A DNA stretch of 64,000 bases from an uncultured Bacteroidales bacterium (GTDB lineage: Bacteria; Bacteroidota; Bacteroidia; Bacteroidales; Bacteroidaceae). The translations under genes were made by a program, and so were the position numbers. Below, piece by piece: positions 36,254 through 46,015 of the stretch. The stretch spans positions 42,043-106,042 of the forward strand of contig CAMYYY010000004.1 of the NCBI GenBank assembly GCA_947303715.1. Direction: 5' to 3'. Each line of letters opens with the position of its first letter. Position 1 is the first letter of the stretch. The notes beneath the pieces are model-generated. The model ran no database searches and was not told where the DNA came from. It was given only the letters and a program-made list of their open reading frames with translations.

Positions 36254-39200
36254 ATGCAAAGTCAGATTCTGTTCTTTTCGTTTATATGTTGTTTCTTTTC
36301 TCCCCTCGCTGCGAGGGAAGCAACATCTGTACAACAGAAAAAAGCCAAGACAGAATATCTTGTTCGCTACCGAATTAAATTGGATAAAGTGAATTGCGAC
36401 AAGCATGTCGGATATCAAAGAAGTATTAAAGCTGATACTTTTACGGATATGGAGGGACACCCCTATGTTCGCTATCGGTACAGCGACGATTTCATAAACA
36501 TAACTTGGAGCACCTCTGTTGATGCTTTCAATTATACACTTATCAACAAAACAGACAGGGTCATCACCTTACAAACAAATCTGGTTTATGGTCGCGACTG
36601 GGATGGGCATCCTTCACGGTTCGGGTATTCTTTGGAAAGACCTTATACCAATGAGACTATGGAAATCCCTGCTTATACTTTTCAAAGCGGTTTTTTTATT
36701 CCCTTTGATAACTATCCGACAAGAACAAGGAAGGAGATTCAACCCATACTTCCCTCATCGTTTAATTTGCGACTGTCTGCCTTGCTTACTTCCAAAAAAT
36801 ATGTAGGCAAACAAATGAGGATTCTGTTACCCGTTTTCATAGGTGGCGTTCAGTTTAATTATATCTTTACATTTGTTGTAGAAAAGGTAGATTCCATAAA
36901 AAAACAGGCCGTTTCTCTTCTAGACACTCCTGCTTTAGATACTTCGTTAGCGAGGTTGCCTGAAAAAGCGCTTGCATCTGATAGCCTATATTCTTTGCCT
37001 AAGTTATTAGAGGCAGAAAATATATCTGCTCTCCTGCTGGATTCAGGGGATGACTCCCTTGAAAAAGAGAAGGATGAAGTGACGAATTTGCGTTACCTTG
37101 CTTCGTTTTATAACACTTTTTTACGTGCCTGCCCACGAGAGCGCGTCTATCTCCATTTCGATAACACGTCCTATTTTCAAGGCGAAACTATCTATTACGC
37201 AGCCTATGTCACCGACGATGGGGGCATTCCCGATCCTTCCAGTCGCATTCTCTACGTTGAGCTACTCTCCCCCACAGGAGTCATTGTGGGACAGCAGAAA
37301 TTGAAGATTGAGTCTGGTCGCTGTCACGGTTCATTCCCGCTTGTCGATGCGTCCGTTAAGGAGGCTATCGATCGGCGTGGAGTCACCAATCTGCCCAGCG
37401 GTTTCTATCAGATACGCGCTTACACCCACTCAATGCTTAACTTCGACGATGCTGCCATCTTCTCCCGCGTCATTCCCGTCTATCAGTTCCCCGAGCCGGA
37501 GGGACATTTTGAAAACCCGAAAATAGTCGATTATCCCTATCATGAGATATTCCGCCCCAAACCACCTGAGCAAAAAACGCAGGGGTTGACAATTTCCTTT
37601 TTCCCCGAAGGCGGACACCTCATTGCAAACATTCCCTGCAACATTGCTTTCAAGGCAATGGACAACAAAGGAATGGGAGTAAACATCGACGGTCTGCGGA
37701 CAAAGGACGGAAAGGAAATCACCCTGAGTACGCAGCATCGGGGCATGGGCCGTTTTGAGTGGCAAACAAGTACGGGAGGAGAGGAACTAATCGCCATGCT
37801 GGGCGGCAAAGAGTACGAATGTACGCTCCCTAAGGCCGAAAAGCAGGGTTGTGCCCTACATCTCACACAGAAGAATCATCAGCTGCTTGTCCACATTGAT
37901 GCCGTTGGCCTCTCCAACGATACGCTGCTTGCTTACACCCTCACTAGCCGTGGAAAGCTGTTTGCTTTCGACACCATCCACGTAGCAGCAAGAAACGACA
38001 CTACCTATAAAATAAAAGCAATGGAAGGGAACGTCCCTACTATGACTCAACAGATTCGCATACAAGTCATTTCCTATGATATTTGCATACCCACTCAACG
38101 TATTCCGACAGGTGTCAGCCAATTCACACTCTATAATCCTTTGGGAGACATCCTCGTTCAACGCATGTTATTTATCGATAATGGCATAAGGACTATACCC
38201 GTGTCCTTTACAGCTACCAAGCCAGAATACCGTCCATTCGAGCGTATTCAGATGACCTTCCAGACAGGAGGGTACCCTTATCAAGCATTCTCTCTTGCTG
38301 TGCGCGATGCGGCTGACTATGGTACCGCCTATCGCGACGACATCCGCACCTATATGCTGCTTTCCTCTGAATTGAAGGGATTGATAGAGGAACCTGGGTG
38401 GTATTTTGAGGGAGGCCAACAAGTCAACGGACGGAGCAGCGAGAGCAAAGATGTGCTTGCACAATCTCTGCCGAGTCGCGACGGACGAAGAGCGAAGCTC
38501 AACGAGTCAACAGGTCAACGAGTCAACATGTCAACACACTCCAAAGAGTTAGACCTCCTGATGATGGTACAGGGCTGGACGCGGTACGACTGGCAGATAA
38601 TGGCAGGAATAAAGCCCTTAAAGATAACCCATTATACCGAGCGGCAACTCATCCTTGAAGGCTGGGCTTTCAGCCGCATCCTTGAAAAACCCCTGCAGAA
38701 TACAAAGGTCGATGTCACCCTCATCTCTCCCGACCGTGATAGTGAGCAGCATGCCACAGTTACTACTGACGCTGAGGGCTACTGGAGCGTGGGATTGCAA
38801 GACTTCGAGGGAAAGTGGCACCTCTATTACCATACCGAGCAGGACAAACAAATCATGAAGAAAGCCACTACGCGTATGAGACTCGAGCGCTCCTATAAGC
38901 CCCCGCTCCACCCTTACGCCCCTATCGAGACTTATTTGCCCGACCCGAAGACGGCTAACGCCTTGTTGCCCTCGTGGCGCGAGGACATCGACGATTTCGT
39001 CATGCCCCACGATGCCATCCCGCTCCAAGAGGTGGAGGTCACAGCCGGAACGCTTTATGTTGATTACGGCACCTTCCGCGCCTACGATGCAGCGGCCGAC
39101 TGCGAAGACACTTTCGATGAAGGTGACTATACCCACCTGCTTCGTGAATATCTCTATCGTATTGGTTTTCTAGAGGACAGATATGACGTTGCCGTTTATA

Positions 39201-39817
39201 ATCACACTGTACACCGCTATCTTATCCCTATGGCCGGTGGAGAAGTACTTGACAACCACAATTGGCGGCTGACACAATATGGACCGGCCATGGGAGCCAA
39301 CGCCGAGGAACCGCGCGCTCCAGAGGACTTGGGGAAAAAAGACCTTCTAGACCCGCGAATGTTGAAGGCAGACATGGAATACATTAAGTCTGTGATGGTT
39401 TACGACACTCTATCTATTGACCCGCGTGTCATTCCCAGTTTCAAGAGATATTTAGATAGAAATGTGAATAATGATGCCTATCAAGATTTTTTAAGGTGGC
39501 TGAAAAGAGGTGATAAGTTCTTGATAGCCGAGGTTGATTACGGAGACGCTTCTTTCAGTGAGCGTCGCCAAAAGAACGAGCGACTCACTACCTTCCAGGG
39601 CTACTCGCCAGTGATTGAGTTTTATGCCCCCTCCTATCCGAACGGCCCCGTGCAGGGAGATAAGGACTACCGCCGCACCATCTACTGGAATCCCGAAGTC
39701 ACCACCGATGCCGAGGGCCGGGCGACGGTCTCCTTCTACAACAACGGCTATTCCCGTGCTCTTACCATCAGCGCCGAGGGCCTGACCTCCGACGGCGTGC
39801 CGATTATCAACAAATAA
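36254..39817 (+). CDS. MG2 (alpha-2-macroglobulin-like) domain protein with N-terminal extension
   Basis: 1187 residues from the ATG at 36254 (a GTG lies just before). A signal peptide is followed by an extra beta-rich domain of about 220 residues that the paralogue at 42656 lacks. Then comes an MG2-type domain opening RVYLHFDNTSYFQGETIYYAAY (conserved residues only; about 292-313), further beta-domains, a plug-like string LQEVEVTAG (about 930) and a conserved C-terminus ending DGVPIINK. Macroglobulin-type proteins are exported and act as protease traps or surface scaffolds; no thioester motif is seen. Codons at 38475-38537 are a repeat-derived insertion. The C-terminal 60 codons are about 90% identical in DNA to the paralogue, a sign of recent duplication or gene conversion. 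Confidence 0.75.
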   Translation: MQSQILFFSFICCFFSPLAAREATSVQQKKAKTEYLVRYRIKLDKVNCDKHVGYQRSIKADTFTDMEGHPYVRYRYSDDFINITWSTSVDAFNYTLINKTDRVITLQTNLVYGRDWDGHPSRFGYSLERPYTNETMEIPAYTFQSGFFIPFDNYPTRTRKEIQPILPSSFNLRLSALLTSKKYVGKQMRILLPVFIGGVQFNYIFTFVVEKVDSIKKQAVSLLDTPALDTSLARLPEKALASDSLYSLPKLLEAENISALLLDSGDDSLEKEKDEVTNLRYLASFYNTFLRACPRERVYLHFDNTSYFQGETIYYAAYVTDDGGIPDPSSRILYVELLSPTGVIVGQQKLKIESGRCHGSFPLVDASVKEAIDRRGVTNLPSGFYQIRAYTHSMLNFDDAAIFSRVIPVYQFPEPEGHFENPKIVDYPYHEIFRPKPPEQKTQGLTISFFPEGGHLIANIPCNIAFKAMDNKGMGVNIDGLRTKDGKEITLSTQHRGMGRFEWQTSTGGEELIAMLGGKEYECTLPKAEKQGCALHLTQKNHQLLVHIDAVGLSNDTLLAYTLTSRGKLFAFDTIHVAARNDTTYKIKAMEGNVPTMTQQIRIQVISYDICIPTQRIPTGVSQFTLYNPLGDILVQRMLFIDNGIRTIPVSFTATKPEYRPFERIQMTFQTGGYPYQAFSLAVRDAADYGTAYRDDIRTYMLLSSELKGLIEEPGWYFEGGQQVNGRSSESKDVLAQSLPSRDGRRAKLNESTGQRVNMSTHSKELDLLMMVQGWTRYDWQIMAGIKPLKITHYTERQLILEGWAFSRILEKPLQNTKVDVTLISPDRDSEQHATVTTDAEGYWSVGLQDFEGKWHLYYHTEQDKQIMKKATTRMRLERSYKPPLHPYAPIETYLPDPKTANALLPSWREDIDDFVMPHDAIPLQEVEVTAGTLYVDYGTFRAYDAAADCEDTFDEGDYTHLLREYLYRIGFLEDRYDVAVYNHTVHRYLIPMAGGEVLDNHNWRLTQYGPAMGANAEEPRAPEDLGKKDLLDPRMLKADMEYIKSVMVYDTLSIDPRVIPSFKRYLDRNVNNDAYQDFLRWLKRGDKFLIAEVDYGDASFSERRQKNERLTTFQGYSPVIEFYAPSYPNGPVQGDKDYRRTIYWNPEVTTDAEGRATVSFYNNGYSRALTISAEGLTSDGVPIINK
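38475..38537 (+). repeat. in-frame GTCAAC-type repeat in the first MG2 gene
   Basis: GACGGACGAAGAGCGAAGCTC, read as 20-base blocks GACGGACGAAGAGCGAAGCT plus C, is followed by tandem (A)ACGAGTCAACA units. The same core appears at 43532-43564 and 44045-44090 in the paralogue, in one case in a different reading frame. Confidence 0.75.
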
Positions 39818-39832
39818 TTAATAATGAAGATA

Positions 39833-41935
39833 ATGAAAAAGCATAACCTGCTCCCTTTCGTTTCTTTAGCTTGTCTCTCTTTCTTCTTAAATGGATGTCA
39901 CGTGAATGAAGGAAAAGAGGAAACAGCGAAATTTCAGTCTGTTGTATTTTACTACAAGTACATCCGTTTCAATCCCCAGAAAGCTGAGGCGGCAAAGTTC
40001 CTGATAGAAAACATGAAGTACCATACCTCGACGGGTGTGGTGGTTTCAGTGGATTCAAGGGTTGAGACATGGAGGGCAGAGTCGGATGCTTTGTACAGCT
40101 TCGTAATAGATGGGCATTCATTGAGCGACTTTCCGAAGGATTCACTTGAAAGGATGCAAAAGGTGCATCGGGAGGAAATGGAAAAAGACTCGCTACCCGA
40201 GGTGATGTGCGACATGAAGCCATGCCAGGATGCGGATATCATCACGCCTCGTTTCCTCGTCCGACATATTGACCATGCCTTTAAGGTGTGGCGCTCATCG
40301 CCTTTTGCACGGGAGTTGTCGTTCAACGAGTTCAAGGAGTATATCCTTCCTTATCGTGCCATTGAAGGGTATGGCTTCAATATGACGGGGCGAAAGTACT
40401 GGGAGCTGTTCGACAAGTACGTCCGTAGCGATACAGCATGTACAGTCCGTAATGCTATCCAGGCGTACAATCAGGCTATCTACTGGCTGCGTGGTATGAA
40501 CGGTAACACGAAGCGCGAAGGGAAGGGCGGCATCTATGACCTCTATACGCATGGCAAACACGATTGCGTGGATGTCGCGTCATACGGCTGTAACATCCTG
40601 CGGGCTTGCGGCCTTCCCGTAGTGGTGGAATATAATATATGTTACCGCAACCTTAGCGGAAGACATTACCACTGCTGTGTATGGAACAGGGACAAAGGCC
40701 AATGGGAAAGATTCAATGCAGAGAGTTCCTTGCCTGGAGATGGAGACTGGGCTTTCTCTGAAACAATGAATGTCTATCGTCAGCTCTACGGTGCACAGCG
40801 GAACACGCCCTATTTCCTTCGGAACGATGGGGAGCCGATTCCTCCGCTGCTGGATAATCCCTGCATCGTGGATGTCACTTCGCGCCTCCGCACAACGACC
40901 TCCATCACATTGCCCATGACTGTAAAGACAGACAACCGACTGGCTTATCTGGCCACGTTCAGCCGTGAGTTCGGGGGGACATTGCCCGTTACATGGGGAG
41001 TCATCGACCCGGCGGCTCAGACGGTGACCTTTGAAAACGTTGTTCCCGATGCCATCTACTTTCCGGTGTATTACGAAGGCCAAGGTCTCGTCCCGTTCGG
41101 TGCTCCGTTCTGTGTATCGCTTCCCGACACGTCTGATGAAAACCCCGTCATCTCTCCTGTTCCCTTTACGGATTACGATGGTCAGGATTGCGATACCTTG
41201 TCCACACTAACACTCACGCGCAAGTTCCCACGCAAGCCGAACATGATACGGCTTTCGGAAGAACTGATTGGCAGCCGCATCCTCGGTGCGAACAAACGCG
41301 ACTTCAGTGATGCCGTCACACTGCTCACGTTGAAACATCCCCTCCCACCCAATTTCGTGGATTATCCATTGGAAAGAACGGGACTCTACAGGTATTACCG
41401 TTTCCAGGCATCCGAAGAGCATCCTCATGCCAATATCTCCATGCTGGAATGGATTACGGAATCGAAATACGGCTATAAGAACGTGCTTCCTCCATCACGT
41501 CCGCATATCCTTGTTCCTTCTGATACCTTGAAGTTGAAAGAAGACGCGCGACTGGTAAAGCTGCTGGACGATGAGTCGTGGGAGAAGATGAACTGGAAAG
41601 CCGAGTACGACGGCAATATGCAGACGGCTCCCGGGGCTTATCCGAACATCACACTCTGGCTGAAGGAGCCGCAGGTGGTGACGTGGGTTCGCATGGCGCC
41701 CAAGAATGCTGACAACGGCATACAGGGCGGCGACCGATTCCAACTCCTCTATTGGGATGGGGATTGGAAGAGTATAGGACTTGTCCGTGCAAGCCACGAG
41801 TATGTCACTTTTCACAACATCCCTAAAGGTAAGCTCTACTGGCTCCGTAACCTTGACCGGGGAAAAGAAGAAATGCCGTTTGTCGTTGACGGTGAAGAAC
41901 AAAAGTTTATTTATAATGATATTATTAACCATTAA
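39833..41935 (+). CDS. transglutaminase-like lipoprotein
   Basis: 700 residues from the ATG at 39833 (an in-frame ATG at 39824 is also possible). The signal ends in the lipobox FFLNGC. The transglutaminase-like core has HDCVDVASYGCNILRACGLP with the nucleophilic Cys at about residue 244, and RHYHCCVWN with the His about 40 residues later. A C-terminal discoidin-like or beta-sandwich region carries the motif TWVRMAPKNADNGIQGGDRF. It lies 6 to 15 bases after the first MG2 gene, a pairing seen in Bacteroidetes. It may cross-link or cleave peptides outside the inner membrane; the substrate is unknown. Confidence 0.78.
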   Translation: MKKHNLLPFVSLACLSFFLNGCHVNEGKEETAKFQSVVFYYKYIRFNPQKAEAAKFLIENMKYHTSTGVVVSVDSRVETWRAESDALYSFVIDGHSLSDFPKDSLERMQKVHREEMEKDSLPEVMCDMKPCQDADIITPRFLVRHIDHAFKVWRSSPFARELSFNEFKEYILPYRAIEGYGFNMTGRKYWELFDKYVRSDTACTVRNAIQAYNQAIYWLRGMNGNTKREGKGGIYDLYTHGKHDCVDVASYGCNILRACGLPVVVEYNICYRNLSGRHYHCCVWNRDKGQWERFNAESSLPGDGDWAFSETMNVYRQLYGAQRNTPYFLRNDGEPIPPLLDNPCIVDVTSRLRTTTSITLPMTVKTDNRLAYLATFSREFGGTLPVTWGVIDPAAQTVTFENVVPDAIYFPVYYEGQGLVPFGAPFCVSLPDTSDENPVISPVPFTDYDGQDCDTLSTLTLTRKFPRKPNMIRLSEELIGSRILGANKRDFSDAVTLLTLKHPLPPNFVDYPLERTGLYRYYRFQASEEHPHANISMLEWITESKYGYKNVLPPSRPHILVPSDTLKLKEDARLVKLLDDESWEKMNWKAEYDGNMQTAPGAYPNITLWLKEPQVVTWVRMAPKNADNGIQGGDRFQLLYWDGDWKSIGLVRASHEYVTFHNIPKGKLYWLRNLDRGKEEMPFVVDGEEQKFIYNDIINH

Positions 41936-41947
41936 AAAAGAGAAAAA

Positions 41948-42649
41948 ATGAAAAAACTGTTTAATTGTTATTTGGTATTATTTACCTTTGCATTTGGTAT
42001 GATGTCCTGTAGTGATACGATGGGATTGTATAGTGATGAAGGAATCGACACGAAAGTACTCCCGAGGCGATTCCCGATAGACTACGGACGGTTGGCAAAC
42101 GACTTGGATTCGCTGGGCCTCCTTTATGGACGTGATATCTTGGTATATGGTGTTCCTGATATTGAATACCAATCTGTACTGAAGTTGACAGCCAATGCGA
42201 TGAGGAGCATATCTGAAAGAGAAGTCGGAAATTGTTTTGTTTTGATTACTGATGATGAGATAGTGAAAGATTCCTTGTCAGGACATAGGAGTGTTAACCC
42301 AGACAGCAACGAGTACGTTACGACAGGGTCTTATACGTTTGAAAAGATTATATACCCTTTTTTATTGGAAGATGTCACTATTGGTTGGAGTAATCACGGT
42401 CCATCGGTTTCTATGATAGGTTATACAATTAATGCTAGAAATATTAGAATGGAAGTGTCGCCAGACTTTGTCACCTTAAGCGGTCATTTTTCAGTTATTG
42501 TTGATAGCATAATTTCTCATCCTTCAAATAACATGACGTCATGGCCTGCTTATGGCTTTTATGGGGTAAGTGGAGAGGAAGACACATGGGAAATACACCC
42601 ATTTGCAGAACCTTACCCGACTCCGGGAGATCGTGTGGGAAGTCTTTGA
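41948..42649 (+). CDS. lipoprotein of unknown function
   Basis: 233 residues with a lipobox signal (FAFGMMSC). Beta-rich mature region with no recognised motif. It is flanked by the transglutaminase-like gene (12 bases before) and the second MG2 gene (6 bases after), so it is part of the same operon. Confidence 0.68.
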   Translation: MKKLFNCYLVLFTFAFGMMSCSDTMGLYSDEGIDTKVLPRRFPIDYGRLANDLDSLGLLYGRDILVYGVPDIEYQSVLKLTANAMRSISEREVGNCFVLITDDEIVKDSLSGHRSVNPDSNEYVTTGSYTFEKIIYPFLLEDVTIGWSNHGPSVSMIGYTINARNIRMEVSPDFVTLSGHFSVIVDSIISHPSNNMTSWPAYGFYGVSGEEDTWEIHPFAEPYPTPGDRVGSL

Positions 42650-42655
42650 ATTTTT

Positions 42656-45340
42656 ATGGGCGATAATTGTAATAGATTTTGTTTACCCTTTTTTGTGATA
42701 CTGCTATGCTTGGTCCATTCAGCAAAAGCAGAAGATGATGTTAACCAGCTGGTGACGTATGCTGCGCGCATCAACTACTTCAACCGCCTCTGTCCGCAGG
42801 AGAAAGTCTATCTTCATCTCGATAACACGGCGTACTTCCAGGGTGAGACCATTTGGTATGCCGCCAACGTGGTCGATGCTACTACGGGAGGCGAAGCTGC
42901 CAGTAAGGTGCTCTATGTGGAGTTGCTCTCGCCGACAGGTGTAGTGCTGAAACAGCAGAAGCTGAAGGTGGTTGACGGGCGTTGCCATGGCTCCTTTTCT
43001 CTTATTGATACCTCCGTGGATGAAGCTATCGCCCTGCGCGGCGCCATCGGCTATCCCAGCGGCTACTACCAGATCCGCGCCTACACCCGCGCCATGCTTA
43101 ACTTCGACGATGCCGGCGTCTTCTCGCGCGTCATCCCCGTCTATAAGGCTCCCGAGAAGGAGGGCGAATACGACGACCCCGTCATGCGCCAATACAACGG
43201 CAAGGAGACCAACCGTCCCGAGCCGAAGCGCTTGGAGAAACTCGACAAGTTCAACATGGCCTTCTACCCCGAGGGCGGACACCTCATCAGCGGCCTTCCC
43301 TGCCGTATCGCCTTCAAGGCTACCGACAAGCAGGGGCATGGCGTCAGCATCGAAACCTTGACGGATGCCGACGGAAATGCCCTATCCATCCCCCTCCAGC
43401 ACAACGGTATGGGCAGCTTCACCTTCACTCCAGGGGAGAAAGCACAGAAGGTACGGGTGCTCTATGAAGGAAAGCCCTATACCTTCACCCTGCCTGAGCC
43501 CGAGCCGGAAGGATGCACGCTACAGGTTTTGAGGTCAACGGACGAAGAGCGAAGCTCAACAAGTGGGGATAGTCTTATCGTCCACTTTGCTGCCGCGGGG
43601 AGTCCCTCGACCAAGCTGCTGGGCTATACCCTTACTTCGCAAGGACGGTGCCTCGTTGTGGATACCCTCACCATCGGCACGCAAGGCTGTACCCGCTCTA
43701 TCGCTACCGCATCCCTACCCACGGGTGTCTATCAGCTGACGCTCTTCGATGCCGAGGGAGCCGTCTATGCCCAGCGCCTCTTCTTCGTTGACAATGGTAT
43801 CCCCACCGAAACCGTTTCCATTACCGCAGACAGGGCAGACCACCGTCCCTTCGATGAAATCCGCCTGAATTTAAATGTCAACAATCGGGCGAGTCGACGA
43901 GTCAACAAGCCTCTCTCTTTCTCCCTCGCCGTGCGCGATGCGGCTGACTATGGTACCGCCTACCGCGACGACATCCGCACCTACATGCTGCTCTCGTCAG
44001 AACTGAAAGGCTTAATCGAAGAGCCAGGGTGGTATTTTGAGGGAGGTCAACAAGTCGACGGACGAAGAGCGAAGCTCAACGAGTCAACACACTCCAAAGA
44101 GTTAGACCTCCTGATGATGGTGCAGGGATGGACGCGCTACAACTGGCGTCAGATGGCAGGCGTGGAGCCGTTCAACATCCGCCATTATACCGAGGAACAG
44201 CTTGTGGTTGACGGTTGGGCATTCAGCCGCATTAAGGAGACACCCCTCGAGGAGGTGAAGATTGCCGTCCGTCTGACCTCGCAAGACCGCCAACACAGGC
44301 AGGAGACGACAGTCACGACGGACAGCCTCGGCTACTGGAGCGTCGGCGTGGAGGACTTCGAAGGCGAATGGGACCTCTATATGGAAACCCGTCAGCAGGG
44401 AGATCAAAAAGGCGATAAAACCACACGTGTCCGTCTGGAGCGCTCGTCAAAGCCCGCTCTCTATGCCTACACGCCTATTGAAAAATGGCTTCCGACCTAT
44501 GCATGGGATCCTGACAAAATGCTCACCGTAGAGGAAGCGGAAGATTCGGAATACCAGCTGCCCACGGACTCGCACCTGCTGCAGGAGGTGGAAGTCACGG
44601 GGCGGCGCAAATACATCGACTACTATACTTTCAAGGCCTTTGATGCCGCGAAGGATGCCGAACTGATGTTGGATGAAGGAGGCTACACCTACAAGGTCGA
44701 GGACTATCTTCGCGAAAAGGGGTATGATGTCCAATTATCTGACGGGGATGTCGGCGACATTAGAAGCTACATAGATTATAACCCACGTAACATTCAAGAC
44801 GATCGATTTGAATACGTAAAAAATTTGACAGCAGCCGCTCCTATCAATGGCCTTCGCACTTTTTGGTACATCCACGAGGGCAAAAAGAATCGAACAGGTC
44901 CTTCCTATTTCGCTGGCTATGCCCTTGATCTCGAAGAGGTAAAAAGTATCATTGTCTATGATAGCCGTTGGATATACGAATCTTTCTATGGGCTTAACGA
45001 AGTACTGAGTCCAGATTATATTATGAAACTAGGGCCTATGTACATTGTCGACATCGAACTGAACCCCTCTCGCAAACGCCGTACATACGTAGATAAGAAT
45101 GCCCGTTCCACCTCCTTCAGCGGCTACACTCCCGTCGTGGAGTTCTACGCCCCCACCTATCCGAATGGTCCTATTCAGGGCGATAAGGACTATCGCCGCA
45201 CCATCTACTGGAATCCCGAAGTTACTACCGATGCCGAGGGCCGGGCAACGGTCTCCTTCTACAACAACGGCTACTCCCGTGCCCTTACCATCTCCGCCGA
45301 AGGCCTAACTCCCGATGGTGTACCGATTATTAACCAATAA
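42656..45340 (+). CDS. MG2 (alpha-2-macroglobulin-like) domain protein, shorter paralogue
   Basis: 894 residues with a signal peptide (to about HSAKAE). It begins directly with the MG2 domain (KVYLHLDNTAYFQGETIWY, about residues 49-67), then beta-domains, the invariant block AVRDAADYGTAYRDDIRTY, a plug-like LLQEVEVTG and a C-terminus ending DGVPIINQ. It corresponds to residues from about 280 of the 36254 protein. Repeat-derived codons lie at 43532-43564, 43877-43910 and 44045-44090. Last gene of the operon; followed by the shared 3' segment. Confidence 0.77.
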   Translation: MGDNCNRFCLPFFVILLCLVHSAKAEDDVNQLVTYAARINYFNRLCPQEKVYLHLDNTAYFQGETIWYAANVVDATTGGEAASKVLYVELLSPTGVVLKQQKLKVVDGRCHGSFSLIDTSVDEAIALRGAIGYPSGYYQIRAYTRAMLNFDDAGVFSRVIPVYKAPEKEGEYDDPVMRQYNGKETNRPEPKRLEKLDKFNMAFYPEGGHLISGLPCRIAFKATDKQGHGVSIETLTDADGNALSIPLQHNGMGSFTFTPGEKAQKVRVLYEGKPYTFTLPEPEPEGCTLQVLRSTDEERSSTSGDSLIVHFAAAGSPSTKLLGYTLTSQGRCLVVDTLTIGTQGCTRSIATASLPTGVYQLTLFDAEGAVYAQRLFFVDNGIPTETVSITADRADHRPFDEIRLNLNVNNRASRRVNKPLSFSLAVRDAADYGTAYRDDIRTYMLLSSELKGLIEEPGWYFEGGQQVDGRRAKLNESTHSKELDLLMMVQGWTRYNWRQMAGVEPFNIRHYTEEQLVVDGWAFSRIKETPLEEVKIAVRLTSQDRQHRQETTVTTDSLGYWSVGVEDFEGEWDLYMETRQQGDQKGDKTTRVRLERSSKPALYAYTPIEKWLPTYAWDPDKMLTVEEAEDSEYQLPTDSHLLQEVEVTGRRKYIDYYTFKAFDAAKDAELMLDEGGYTYKVEDYLREKGYDVQLSDGDVGDIRSYIDYNPRNIQDDRFEYVKNLTAAAPINGLRTFWYIHEGKKNRTGPSYFAGYALDLEEVKSIIVYDSRWIYESFYGLNEVLSPDYIMKLGPMYIVDIELNPSRKRRTYVDKNARSTSFSGYTPVVEFYAPTYPNGPIQGDKDYRRTIYWNPEVTTDAEGRATVSFYNNGYSRALTISAEGLTPDGVPIINQ
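44045..44090 (+). repeat. in-frame GTCAAC-type repeat in the second MG2 gene
   Basis: Same core as at 38475, encoding QQVDGRRAKLNESTHSKE. Another copy at 43532-43564 is read in a different frame (RSTDEERSST), showing it inserts without regard to encoded sequence. A partial copy lies at 43877-43910. Confidence 0.75.
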
Positions 45341-45370
45341 TATCCTCTCCCTTTTTTCATTTGCTTACTT

Positions 45371-45506
45371 TTTTCTTTGTAGTGCGGCATTTGCCGCGCT
45401 TCTGCTTCTGGGACGATAGGTCATAAGGTCATTAAATTTGTGGGTGTAAGGATGGCTTTTTTAGCACAAAGTGTTTCTTCTTGTTATACCACAGCCTTGT
45501 TTTAGA
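45371..45506 (+). repeat. shared 3' segment of the DUF3244 loci, copy 1
   Basis: About 136 bases that align with 63350-63488 at roughly 80%. It contains a GCGGCA/TGCCGC hairpin, CTCTGCTTCT-like text, ATAGGTCAT, and an almost invariant end AAGTGTTTCTTCTTGTTATA followed by CCACAGCCTTGTTTTAGA. It follows the last gene of the operon and may be a terminator or a unit boundary. Confidence 0.8.
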
Positions 45507-46015
45507 AAAAAATGTTCCAATTACGTGCAAAAAATGTTTTGTTTATTGTCCCGTTCAGGCGGATTTGCAACGGACACGGCCATCCATTTAGAAAAACCAT
45601 CTTATAAAGTTTGATTTACAAAATGAGCCATTTTTTATAAACCGAACTATATAAAAAGCCTGCTTCCTCTGTCAATGCTGCAACCTTATTCTTTTTCCTG
45701 CAGGCTTGAAAAACGCCCTCACCCGTAAACCTCTGTGATTGGTTTTTACAAAAACCATAAAAACCCTCACGCAGTATGTGCCGGACTTTTAGTCCTTGCC
45801 AGATGCGAGGTAGCCCTTTTCCCTTAAATGCAATATTTAGGTAAAACAACTACCTCACATCTTTGTCTCTTGCAGAGACATCACATACTTCGTGAGCAAA
45901 AACCCTGGCTTTTCAAGTCTAAAAAACGAATAGTGCCACAATAACAACAGCTTATCATCCTTGTTAAGATGATTGCTGCACAACAGTTTTTCTTATTTTC
46001 TGGAAGCTGAAATAC
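45507..46015. other. intergenic region between the first DUF3244 locus and hipA
   Basis: No gene is seen. 45907-45937 is an inverted copy of 54659-54690 (GGCACTATTCG ... CTTGAAAAGCC). Confidence 0.5.
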
